A stretch of DNA of 5,519 nucleotides, taken from assembly GCA_025450095.1 (NCBI GenBank), contig JANWID010000285.1:1-5519 (forward strand), written 5' to 3'. Positions within the stretch are counted from its first letter, which is position 1. Each line of letters starts with the position of its first letter. Shown piece after piece: positions 1 through 5,519 of the stretch. Below the pieces are notes generated by a model. It did no database searches, had not been told where the DNA came from, and worked only from the letters and a program-made list of their open reading frames with translations. A program made the translations under genes and the position numbers. Source of the stretch: Bacteroidia bacterium. GTDB taxonomy: Bacteria > Bacteroidota > Bacteroidia > AKYH767-A > OLB10.

Positions 1-1675
1 CTGTAACATGCAGTGTAAAATCAACTGGTGTATTACTTTGAACATTTGTGCTTCCGGATACTGTACAATTATGGTCATCGGTTACTAAAACTGTATAATT
101 TCCTGTAGTTAATCCGGTTGCAATAGCATTCGTTTGTCCACCTGGAGACCAGAGATAATTGTAGTCAGGGTTAGGAGTTCCGCCGATAGCGATTGCTTCA
201 GCACTTCCTAATGCACCGCCACAACCCGCATTTGTTGGAGTAACAACAACAATAAGTTGAGCAGGTTCAGTAATTGTAAAATATTCAGCAGTTACACAAC
301 CTGCAGTATCAGAAACGTTCAACGTGTATTGTCCGCTACCTAAGTGTGATATGGCATTGGTAGAAGTGATTATACTTCCATTAGGGAAGGTCCATACAAA
401 TTGAATCGGATAAATACTGGTTGCAGTTGCAGTAGCAGAACCGTTATGAGCGCCGAAGCACTGAACTTCAGGTGTAGAAGTTAATTGAACCTGCATGTTT
501 GCAACTGAGATAAAATATGAATATGTCTGAACGCCATTTGACGGACAAGCATCATCACGTACAGTAACAGTAAACAGGTATGGCTGTGGACGAGCATCTG
601 CTGCAGTAGGAGTCCAGCAGAAAGTTCCAACTGGAGGAGTTCCGGTTACGCTAAACGTAGCACCTGGAATTCCCTGGTTCCATGTCATTGTAATTGTTTG
701 ACCAGGATCAGCATCACCTGCTATAATATCAAAGCATAATGGTCCACCAACACATGATGAAGTCTGGAATGAAGTAGTACCTCCGATACCAGAAGCAGTT
801 GGAAGCGTATTAGTACAAGGCACAATGTAAAGCTGCATGTCGCGCATTACGCTGCCGATAATTACACCATCACGATACTCCTGAACCAGAACAGCAATTG
901 CTGCTACGTCAGGTTGAGTCGGATGCATAAAAATATCTCCTGTGAATGCATTAATATTTACAGGAGGGCTTGAAACAAGTGGACTTGCAACTGAGTAACC
1001 GGGTTGATAAATTAGTGGTGTATTACCATCAGTACGCGGAGCTATAAATGAATACACCAGGGAATCACCATCTACGTCAATTACACCCTGGTTAAAATAA
1101 TTATCCTGCCCGATACATTCAAATGCAACCGGTGCATTTGTAAAAGTAGGGGAGTTGTTATCACTTACTGTATTGTTAAGATATGCTTCAACGAATAAAT
1201 TTTCAAAATCAGGATCAACGATTGTAGTGATAGCCTGGTTACGTGCACTAACTGAAGCAGAGAACTGCCAGTCGATACATTGAGCAGGTAATGTTACAAT
1301 AGTTGAATATGTGTATTGCTGAATACCGGGTTCATTTCCCGGAGGTGTTGCACAAGTAGTAACAGCAGTACTGCAAGGATTTGTTACCTCAATAACAGGA
1401 CCTTGCTGAGGCATGTTAAATGATTGAGTGAAGTTACATGTTGCAGAACTAACCTGAAGACTTTGCGATGTTGGTGCTGTAATACCAAAACAATCACGAT
1501 AAAAAGTAAATGTTACCAGGTATTGTCCATTACCCATATTTTGGTAAGTTAAATCTGCTCCGGTAGCGTGAGATGCCATTGTTTCTCTTATTCCCAGAAT
1601 ATTAAGGACTAATAAAAGCAAATAGAATTTCTTATTTGCCGTCTTAAAAATTAAATTGTACATGGTTTTCATCAT
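1..1675 (-). CDS. Large secreted surface protein with SprB-type repeats (C-terminus beyond window)
   Basis: The reading frame is open from ATG at 1675 to the window edge: 558 codons with no stop, so the 3' part is missing. Residues 1-34 look like a signal peptide: basic KTANKK at 11-16, hydrophobic core FYLLLLVLNILGI at 17-29, probable cleavage near TMA-SHATG (34/35). Residues 35 to about 287 match the N-terminal region typical of Bacteroidota surface proteins that begin SH..G..L.Y and continue with VTFTFYRDC (54-62). Residues about 289-392 form an Ig/cadherin-like module with FCW (352-354) and VRDDACP (372-378). Two SprB-like repeats follow: about 396-472 (C406, GSATATAT, SGQYTLNVSD, ITEP) and 473-547 (C485, YLWSPGG, TGNYTVLVTDD), with a third perhaps starting. 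About 15 cysteines in the mature part suit an extracytoplasmic location. Such proteins usually end in a gliding-motility-associated or type IX secretion sorting domain; that end is not visible here. Alternative starts are ATG at 1672 and 1663. An adhesin role is inference. Confidence 0.85.
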   Translation of the reverse strand, partial: MMKTMYNLIFKTANKKFYLLLLVLNILGIRETMASHATGADLTYQNMGNGQYLVTFTFYRDCFGITAPTSQSLQVSSATCNFTQSFNMPQQGPVIEVTNPCSTAVTTCATPPGNEPGIQQYTYSTIVTLPAQCIDWQFSASVSARNQAITTIVDPDFENLFVEAYLNNTVSDNNSPTFTNAPVAFECIGQDNYFNQGVIDVDGDSLVYSFIAPRTDGNTPLIYQPGYSVASPLVSSPPVNINAFTGDIFMHPTQPDVAAIAVLVQEYRDGVIIGSVMRDMQLYIVPCTNTLPTASGIGGTTSFQTSSCVGGPLCFDIIAGDADPGQTITMTWNQGIPGATFSVTGTPPVGTFCWTPTAADARPQPYLFTVTVRDDACPSNGVQTYSYFISVANMQVQLTSTPEVQCFGAHNGSATATATSIYPIQFVWTFPNGSIITSTNAISHLGSGQYTLNVSDTAGCVTAEYFTITEPAQLIVVVTPTNAGCGGALGSAEAIAIGGTPNPDYNYLWSPGGQTNAIATGLTTGNYTVLVTDDHNCTVSGSTNVQSNTPVDFTLHVT

Positions 1676-1904
1676 GATTATTTGAGTTGTTTATATTTCA
1701 GTTGAAGGATTTAATCGGATAAAAATAATAGCTAATATCTGGTATTCTTTAAAACTTATGTAAAAGTATGATTTATAAGGGTAGAATCTGATTTTACTAT
1801 TGTCAATGGCAAAAACTTATCAACGAATGTTAAATCAGAAATTTGCTTTTATTGCAGCAATAATAGCGAAAATCCTTATGATTTTCAACACCTAAAATTA
1901 ATTT

Positions 1905-2201
1905 TTACTCATTAATGACATGCTCAAACAGGCTCCAGGCCTCGGCTGGCGTCGAAAAGTTGGTTTTGATTTTTGTCCAGGTGCTATCAAAAAATGCAGA
2001 TTTCCTGTAATTATCCAAATCTGAGGCTGATTCCCATATACTAATTGTAAAAAATACGTTCGGATTGTTAAAATCCCGGAATAATTGTAATTTTTTACAG
2101 CCGGGAAAACTCCTGATCTTATGTTCTATTAACTCAAAAAGTTCAAGAAATTCATCCGTAAATGATGGCTGAAAAGTTAGCTTAACCACTCGTGTTATCA
2201 T
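1905..2201 (-). CDS. Small ABM-domain (antibiotic biosynthesis monooxygenase-like) protein
   Basis: A 98-residue protein starting MITRVVKLTF. It fits the single-domain dimeric alpha+beta barrel ABM fold (PF03992 type) along its whole length: a first strand (2-10), helix DEFLELFELIEHKI (16-29), FPGC (32-35), LQLFRD strand (38-43), NNPNVFFTISIWES (45-58), an amphipathic helix with NYRKS (64-68), and WTKIKTNF (75-82). Bacteroidota proteins of this type, as I recall them, share FPGC, NNPN.FFT and W.K. The frame can be extended upstream to an ATG at 2240 (13 more residues), but homologues begin at MITR, so 2201 is preferred. This start lies 20 bp inside the upstream SAM hydrolase-like gene, in another frame, which suggests translational coupling. 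ABM proteins range from quinol oxygenases to heme-degrading enzymes and stress proteins; no specific substrate can be assigned. Family confidence is high, function unknown. Confidence 0.82.
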   Translation of the reverse strand: MITRVVKLTFQPSFTDEFLELFELIEHKIRSFPGCKKLQLFRDFNNPNVFFTISIWESASDLDNYRKSAFFDSTWTKIKTNFSTPAEAWSLFEHVINE

Positions 2202-2976
2202 CGAATTCAATTCTAATCGTGTCCATGAGTTTAAGTCCAAGTAATTTATTTGCTGATTCTTTGTTCAGGGAAATCTCCAGGAAACCATCCTGGTTAAATA
2301 AAGCAACCATTTCACCTACATCCACATCCTCATAATTATTACTTATTTGCTTCACATTATAAATGGCTTTTCGAAAATGAATGACAAAGTTGCGCCCTTT
2401 TTTTTCCTGGCTAAAGAGTTCTTTAGTAATATTCACAACTGCATTTCCAAACGAATCAAAATAAATAATAGTTCCTCGAATAGTTTGATTGTCAACCGTA
2501 GGTAATGCAAAATAACTTTCTATAATTTCATTATCCGGATTTCCCAGTTGATTAATTTCTGTTCCATCAACTATACTTTTAATAGTATTTAAAAAGGCCT
2601 GATGAAGTTCGTTTCTGCCTGTTTGAGCTGTAATCGGTAAACGAAAAATCTCTCTTTCATTTTTTCCCAGGATCAGAGAAAAAATACCATTGTCTTCTCC
2701 TAACAAATAATGTCCGTTAGTTTTAACAATTAAATACGGATTTTTACAAGAGCAATTTTCATTTCCGGATACACTAATGAAATGAATACTCCCATCAGGA
2801 AATTTTCTAAAAGAATTCTGAATAATAAATGCAGCCTGCATTGTATTATATTTCTCAACTTCATGCGAAATATCGATCATCTGAAGTGAAGGCAACATAC
2901 ATAGTAGTCCGCCTTTAAAAGTTGCAAGATAATGATCACGCAACCCCCAGTCAGTAGTCAGAGTTAAAATTGGCAT
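2182..2976 (-). CDS. SAM hydrolase / SAM hydroxide adenosyltransferase family protein (DUF62)
   Basis: 264 residues, normal for the two-domain family. The N-terminal domain shows LTTDWGLRDHY (6-16, family pattern TDFG..D.Y), a KGG turn (21-23), IDISHEV (34-40), and GHYLLGEDNGIF (88-99, family pattern ...DNG). The C-terminal beta-barrel domain shows FDSFGNAVVNIT (173-184) and a closing segment GFLEISLNKESANKLLGL (231-248). Characterised members cleave S-adenosylmethionine to adenosine and methionine, or are SAM-dependent halogenases, and are cytoplasmic. Here the usual VDPGVG..R stretch is replaced by ISVSGNENCSCKNP (67-80), and the expected HGRD segment by TAQTGRNELHQ (116-126), so the Asp-Arg-His residues reported for archaeal members seem absent. 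Family membership is solid; hydrolase activity is uncertain. ATG at 2976 is used and has no clear Shine-Dalgarno sequence. It is the first gene of a pair with the overlapping ABM gene and is divergent from phoH. Confidence 0.85.
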   Translation of the reverse strand: MPILTLTTDWGLRDHYLATFKGGLLCMLPSLQMIDISHEVEKYNTMQAAFIIQNSFRKFPDGSIHFISVSGNENCSCKNPYLIVKTNGHYLLGEDNGIFSLILGKNEREIFRLPITAQTGRNELHQAFLNTIKSIVDGTEINQLGNPDNEIIESYFALPTVDNQTIRGTIIYFDSFGNAVVNITKELFSQEKKGRNFVIHFRKAIYNVKQISNNYEDVDVGEMVALFNQDGFLEISLNKESANKLLGLKLMDTIRIEFDDNTSG

Positions 2977-3025
2977 ATTACGAAAGGGTGCAGATGGTGT
3001 TGATAACTTGTATTCTTGCGAAAGC

Positions 3026-3056
3026 CAAAAGTAATTAGATTTAATTAGTATTGAAA
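3026..3056 (-). promoter_or_regulatory. Candidate Bacteroidota-type promoter for the SAM hydrolase-ABM pair
   Basis: Read on the minus strand, TTTC (3056-3053) is followed after 19 bases by TACTTTTG (3033-3026). The second box matches the Bacteroidota -7 consensus TAnnTTTG exactly, and the first matches the -33 TTTG in three of four bases at an allowed spacing. Transcription would start near 3018, about 40 nt before the ATG at 2976. This is motif matching only. Confidence 0.45.
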
Positions 3057-3105
3057 CGAAATAGGCTGGAAAGCGTATCCATTTTTTTTCGCATTAAATT
3101 TTTCA

Positions 3106-3113
3106 CAAAAGTA
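3106..3113 (-). promoter_or_regulatory. Second TACTTTTG box upstream of the SAM hydrolase gene
   Basis: On the minus strand this is a second exact match to TAnnTTTG, identical in all eight bases to the box at 3033-3026 and 80 bp further upstream. No TTG-like -33 element is seen at the usual distance. It could be an alternative promoter giving a leader of about 120 nt, or chance in AT-rich DNA. It lies just before the phoH start codon. Confidence 0.25.
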
Positions 3114-3134
3114 TTTACTTAAAACAATATAACG

Positions 3135-4073
3135 TTGAGTGAAGTAATAATTCCCATAGACACCTTTAATCCTGTTGAGTTTTTTGGTGTTAACGATTCC
3201 AACCTGGAAGTAATAAGACGAAATTTTCCTGAACTTAAACTCGTTGCACGTGGTAATGAAATTAAAGTGATCGGTGATGAAAAGAACATTCTTATTTTCA
3301 GCGAGAAGATAAACCGTTTAATTCAGCATTACCAGAAATTCGGAAGCCTTACTCCCGATAATGTTGAACACTTTCTTGCAGATAAAGGAGGTACTGAAAA
3401 CGGATCTCAACCACCTGCAGGTGAAGTGTTGGTTTTCGGTCAAAACGGAATTATGGTTCGGGCACGTACGCCAAACCAGAAAAAACTTGTAGAAAGCACC
3501 GAGAAGAACGATGTAGTTTTTGCTATCGGACCTGCTGGTACAGGTAAAACCTATACCGCAGTTGCTTTAGCTGTAAGGGCACTTAAAAACAGGGAAATCA
3601 AGCGAATCGTTCTTACACGTCCCGCAGTGGAAGCTGGTGAAAATCTGGGGTTTCTGCCCGGTGACTTAAAGGAAAAAATAGATCCGTATTTACGTCCGCT
3701 TTATGATGCTTTATTTGATATGATACAAGGCGAGAAAGTTAAAAGTTATATTGAAAGCGGTGTGATTGAAGTTGCCCCTCTTGCTTTTATGCGGGGACGA
3801 ACGCTCGATAATGCTTTTGTAATTCTTGATGAAGCCCAAAATGCAACTGAAAATCAGTTGAAAATGTTTCTTACACGGATGGGACCCTCGGCAAAGTTTA
3901 TCGTAACAGGTGATGTTACCCAGATTGACCTTCCAAGAAACCAGCCTTCGGGTTTAGTTCAGGCAATTAAGATTTTAAGTAATATTAAAGGCATTGATTT
4001 CATATACCTGGATACACAGGATGTAGTCAGACACAGACTCGTTAAGGAAATTATTGATGCTTATAATAAATGA
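3135..4073 (+). CDS. PhoH-like P-loop ATPase, TTG start
   Basis: 312 residues, close to the usual 310-330 of PhoH/PhoL-type proteins. The N-terminal part contains NPVEFFGVN (12-20), FPELKLVARG (31-40) and IKVIGDE (43-49), a KH-like region typical of Bacteroidota members. The ATPase domain has Walker A GPAGTGKT (132-139), TRPAVEAGE.LGFLPGD (161-177), DPYLRPLYDAL (183-193), RGRTLDNAFVILDEAQN with Walker B (220-236), and TGDVTQIDLP (258-267). The C-terminus ends with DVVRHRLVKEII (296-307). It acts in the cytoplasm; relatives are linked to RNA metabolism, ribosome maturation and phosphate or stress responses, but the precise role is not settled. The frame has a stop at 3120-3122, no ATG before it and no in-frame ATG until codon 107, so TTG at 3135 is the only standard start that keeps the conserved N-terminus. 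purC lies 86 bp downstream on the same strand with a hairpin between them. The family call is very secure. Confidence 0.95.
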   Translation: MSEVIIPIDTFNPVEFFGVNDSNLEVIRRNFPELKLVARGNEIKVIGDEKNILIFSEKINRLIQHYQKFGSLTPDNVEHFLADKGGTENGSQPPAGEVLVFGQNGIMVRARTPNQKKLVESTEKNDVVFAIGPAGTGKTYTAVALAVRALKNREIKRIVLTRPAVEAGENLGFLPGDLKEKIDPYLRPLYDALFDMIQGEKVKSYIESGVIEVAPLAFMRGRTLDNAFVILDEAQNATENQLKMFLTRMGPSAKFIVTGDVTQIDLPRNQPSGLVQAIKILSNIKGIDFIYLDTQDVVRHRLVKEIIDAYNK

Positions 4074-4102
4074 TTGAAAATTGATACCGATATTTATCCG
4101 GA

Positions 4103-4146
4103 AAAATTGAAGAAGAAAAACTGAGTTTCTGACTTCAATTTTCTTT
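4103..4146 (+). terminator. Hairpin with T-rich tail between phoH and purC (candidate intrinsic terminator)
   Basis: A perfect 10-bp inverted repeat, AAAATTGAAG (4103-4112) with CTTCAATTTT (4133-4142), encloses a second 5-bp stem, AGAAA (4114-4118) with TTTCT (4126-4130), and a 7-nt loop (4119-4125). The right arm runs into TTTTCTTT. The layout fits a rho-independent terminator 30 nt past the phoH stop codon, but the stem is AT-rich, so its strength is uncertain. It ends 14 nt before the purC ATG and could instead affect purC translation. Confidence 0.5.
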
Positions 4147-4159
4147 AAGATCTATTTTC

Positions 4160-5119
4160 ATGAATTTAAATGTGCTTTCAGGAACTAATTTCAAATTTCC
4201 CGGTCAAACAAAATTTTACAAAGGAAAAGTAAGAGATGTTTATACGGTAGGGGAATTGTTAGTGATGGTAGTCACCGACCGGATTTCAGCCTTCGATGTT
4301 GTATTACCCAGAGGTATACCATATAAAGGCCAGGTATTAAACCAGGTTGCTTCGAGAATGCTTGAAGCTACCAGTGACATAGTTCCAAACTGGCTGCTTG
4401 ACGTTCCTGATCCTAATGTCTCTATCGGCAGACAATGCGAAACGTTTAAGGTTGAAATGGTAATTCGCGGTTATTTAACCGGACATGCATGGCGTGAGTA
4501 TAATGCAGGAAAAAAAAGTCTCTGTGGAGTTGATTTTCAGAATGGCCTGAAAGAGAATGACCGCTTCTTAAAACCAATTATTACTCCAACAACAAAAGCA
4601 GGTGAGGGGCACGACCTTGATATTTCCAGGGATGAAATCATTAAAAATAAAATAGTAAGTTCCGGGGATTATGAAATGCTTGAAGAATATACTTTCAGGC
4701 TATATAAACGTGGTTGCGAGCTTGCTCAAAAACAAAATCTGATTTTGGTGGATACTAAATATGAATTTGGAAAAGCGGATGGAAAAATATTCCTCATCGA
4801 TGAAATTCATACGCCGGATTCATCCCGATATTTTTATGCTGATAGTTACGAGGAGAATCAATCAAAAGGAATACAACAGCGGCAATTGTCAAAGGAATTT
4901 GTCAGGCAATGGCTCATTGAAAATGGTTTCCAGGGAAAGGAAGGACAAAAGGTTCCTGTTATGACTGATGAATGGGTTGAAAAAATTTCCCAAAGGTATA
5001 TTGAGCTTTATGAAAAACTAACCGGTGAAAAATTTATCCCGGCTAAGACTGATAATATTCAATCCAGGGTGGAAAAAAATATTTTGGAATCGCTGCGGAA
5101 GTTGAAAGTTGTTGGTTAA
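4160..5119 (+). CDS. purC: Phosphoribosylaminoimidazole-succinocarboxamide synthase (SAICAR synthase)
   Basis: 319 residues, the longer SAICAR synthase type (about 300-320, as in yeast Ade1) rather than the roughly 240-residue E. coli type. The enzyme joins CAIR and aspartate using ATP in de novo purine synthesis, in the cytoplasm. Visible signatures are GKVRDVY (22-28, nucleotide binding), DRISAFD (40-46), the PYKGQVLNQ region (54-62), RGYLTGHAW (103-111), [11 protein letters not shown] (143-152), LVDTKYEFG (196-204) and [11 protein letters not shown] (214-224), all intact. ATG at 4160 places GKVRDVY at the normal distance from the N-terminus; no Shine-Dalgarno sequence is seen. The last codons (KVVG and TAA) contain a TTGTTGG heptamer identical to units of the tandem array that begins just after the stop, so the C-terminal few residues may have been shaped by that repeat. 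It follows phoH on the same strand; whether it is cotranscribed depends on the hairpin between them. Confidence 0.97.
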   Translation: MNLNVLSGTNFKFPGQTKFYKGKVRDVYTVGELLVMVVTDRISAFDVVLPRGIPYKGQVLNQVASRMLEATSDIVPNWLLDVPDPNVSIGRQCETFKVEMVIRGYLTGHAWREYNAGKKSLCGVDFQNGLKENDRFLKPIITPTTKAGEGHDLDISRDEIIKNKIVSSGDYEMLEEYTFRLYKRGCELAQKQNLILVDTKYEFGKADGKIFLIDEIHTPDSSRYFYADSYEENQSKGIQQRQLSKEFVRQWLIENGFQGKEGQKVPVMTDEWVEKISQRYIELYEKLTGEKFIPAKTDNIQSRVEKNILESLRKLKVVG

Positions 5120-5120
5120 T

Positions 5121-5183
5121 TTGTTGGTTGTTAGTTGTTAGTTGTTAGTTGTTGGTTGTTGGTTGTTGGTTGTTGGTTGTTGG
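5121..5183. repeat. Nine tandem heptamers, TTGTTGG/TTGTTAG
   Basis: Nine exact 7-bp units with no gaps: TTGTTGG at 5121, three TTGTTAG units (5128-5148), then five TTGTTGG units (5149-5183). Only position 6 varies (G or A), and the variants are grouped rather than mixed, as expected from slippage or unequal exchange. A further TTGTTGG sits at 5109-5115 inside the end of purC, separated by TTAAT. The unit length is not a multiple of three and the array lies outside genes, in the purC 3' region. It is probably non-coding and may vary in copy number between strains. Confidence 0.93.
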
Positions 5184-5190
5184 TGGGTTT

Positions 5191-5230
5191 GCTTTTGACC
5201 CTTCGACTACGCTCAGGGCAAGCTCTTGAC
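5191..5230. repeat. REP-like palindromic intergenic repeat
   Basis: The core CCCTTCGACTACGCTCAGGG (5199-5218) has CCCT/AGGG arms (5199-5202 and 5215-5218) and an inner CG/CG pair around the loop ACTA. An outer GCTT/AAGC pair (5191-5194 and 5220-5223) extends the imperfect stem, and TTGAC occurs on both sides (5195-5199 and 5226-5230). Read as protein on the plus strand it gives LRLRSGQA, a string I recall as widespread in spurious ORFs, which marks this as a dispersed element. Such elements are often linked to REP-associated transposases (RAYT), but none is in this window. Between convergent genes it may also help end transcription. Confidence 0.75.
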
Positions 5231-5235
5231 TTTCT

Positions 5236-5519
5236 CTACCTCAGTTTTCCTATCAACGTCTGGAAATCACTTCGCCCCCTTAGACTTAATAAGTCCTGTT
5301 GGTTTTCTATTTTACTTTTATCGTTGAGTCCAAGGGATATTGCTTCATTCAGATAAAACATTGCTGAATCCGGGTTATTGTTTTTGGAATACAGGCAGGC
5401 AGTTAAGAAAGGCTGTTCGGAGTTTTCAGGATCTGCTAATTTGTATATGGTAAGTGATTTCATTGCAAATTTTGTATCGTTTGCCGAAACAGCTTTTGAA
5501 GAATATGACCAGGCAGCCA
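5236..5519 (-). CDS. C-terminal end of a TPR-like protein (5' part beyond window)
   Basis: The frame is open from the right window edge to the TAG at 5238-5236, giving 93 visible residues. An internal ATG at 5463 exists but is unlikely to be the true start, because coding continues upstream without a stop (AAWSYSSKAVSANDTKFA precedes it). The segment QPFLTACLYSKNNNPDSA, then MFYLNEAISLGLND, is a TPR-like helical hairpin with the usual small and aromatic spacing (A-C-Y ... A..YL..AI..G). It is followed by a tail, DLLSLRGRSDFQTLIGKL, that matches the common C-terminal pattern L..LR....F..L of tetratricopeptide proteins. Such repeats mediate protein-protein contacts, and upstream domains decide the function, so none is assigned. 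It converges on purC, with the repeat cluster between them. Confidence 0.72.
   Translation of the reverse strand, partial: AAWSYSSKAVSANDTKFAMKSLTIYKLADPENSEQPFLTACLYSKNNNPDSAMFYLNEAISLGLNDKSKIENQQDLLSLRGRSDFQTLIGKLR

Noticed and set aside
1761..1768. TACTTTTA on the minus strand as a promoter box for the surface protein gene
   Set aside because: It matches TAnnTTTG in seven of eight positions, but no -33 TTG is found at a proper distance; in such AT-rich DNA this is weak.
1868..1886. Hairpin GAAAATC/GATTTTC (7-bp stem, 5-nt loop) just past the ABM stop codon
   Set aside because: No T-run follows on the minus strand and the stem is short and AT-rich, so it cannot be called a terminator with confidence. 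The longer-range inverted repeat TCTGATTT/AAATCAGA (1787-1794 and 1832-1839) is equally weak.
2202..2240. Upstream start (ATG at 2240) for the ABM gene
   Set aside because: It adds 13 residues (MDLNSWTRLELNS) that do not fit the ABM domain and increases the overlap to 59 bp; the MITR start matches the family N-terminus.
4761..4964. Plus-strand ORF of 67 codons inside purC
   Set aside because: It lies wholly within purC in another frame and shows no family features; the purC frame has intact catalytic motifs across the same span.
5191..5230. CRISPR repeat or integration site
   Set aside because: There is a single copy of the palindrome, no spacers, and no integrase or cas gene nearby; a REP-like element explains it better.
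5135..5356. Plus-strand ORF of 73 codons after purC
   Set aside because: Its sequence is a translation of the heptamer array and the REP-like palindrome (LRLRSGQA), and then runs antisense through the TPR-like gene; it is not a gene.

Overview
The window looks like an ordinary chromosomal segment of a member of the Bacteroidota. Four things point there: a secreted protein with SprB-type repeats at the left edge, promoter-like TAnnTTTG boxes, start codons without a Shine-Dalgarno sequence, and housekeeping proteins (PhoH-like ATPase, SAM hydrolase family protein, ABM-domain protein) that resemble the Bacteroidota versions of their families as I recall them. No species can be named from the sequence alone.

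Layout, left to right. Positions 1-1675 (minus strand) hold the first 558 codons of a large exported, cysteine-containing surface protein. Its C-terminus lies outside the window. A 229-bp non-coding gap follows (1676-1904). Next is a minus-strand pair: a DUF62/SAM hydrolase family gene (2182-2976) and a small ABM-domain gene (1905-2201) that starts inside its 3' end, so the two are probably translated together. A 158-bp divergent intergenic region (2977-3134) contains two TACTTTTG boxes facing the minus-strand pair. On the plus strand come a PhoH-like ATPase gene that starts with TTG (3135-4073), a strong hairpin, and purC for SAICAR synthase of purine synthesis (4160-5119). After purC is a 116-bp convergent intergenic region made almost entirely of repeats: nine tandem heptamers, then a REP-like palindrome. 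The right edge holds the 3' end of a minus-strand gene encoding a TPR-like protein (5236-5519).

The genes do not form one pathway. purC is purine biosynthesis, PhoH is probably RNA or ribosome related, the SAM hydrolase/ABM pair is small-molecule metabolism of unproven role, and the edge genes are a surface adhesin-like protein and a TPR protein. I see no sign of a defence system, CRISPR array, complete mobile element or new multi-gene system. The most notable points are the repeat cluster abutting the purC stop codon, the SAM hydrolase homologue that appears to lack the family's Asp-Arg-His residues, the TTG start of phoH, and the hairpin 14 nt upstream of the purC start.
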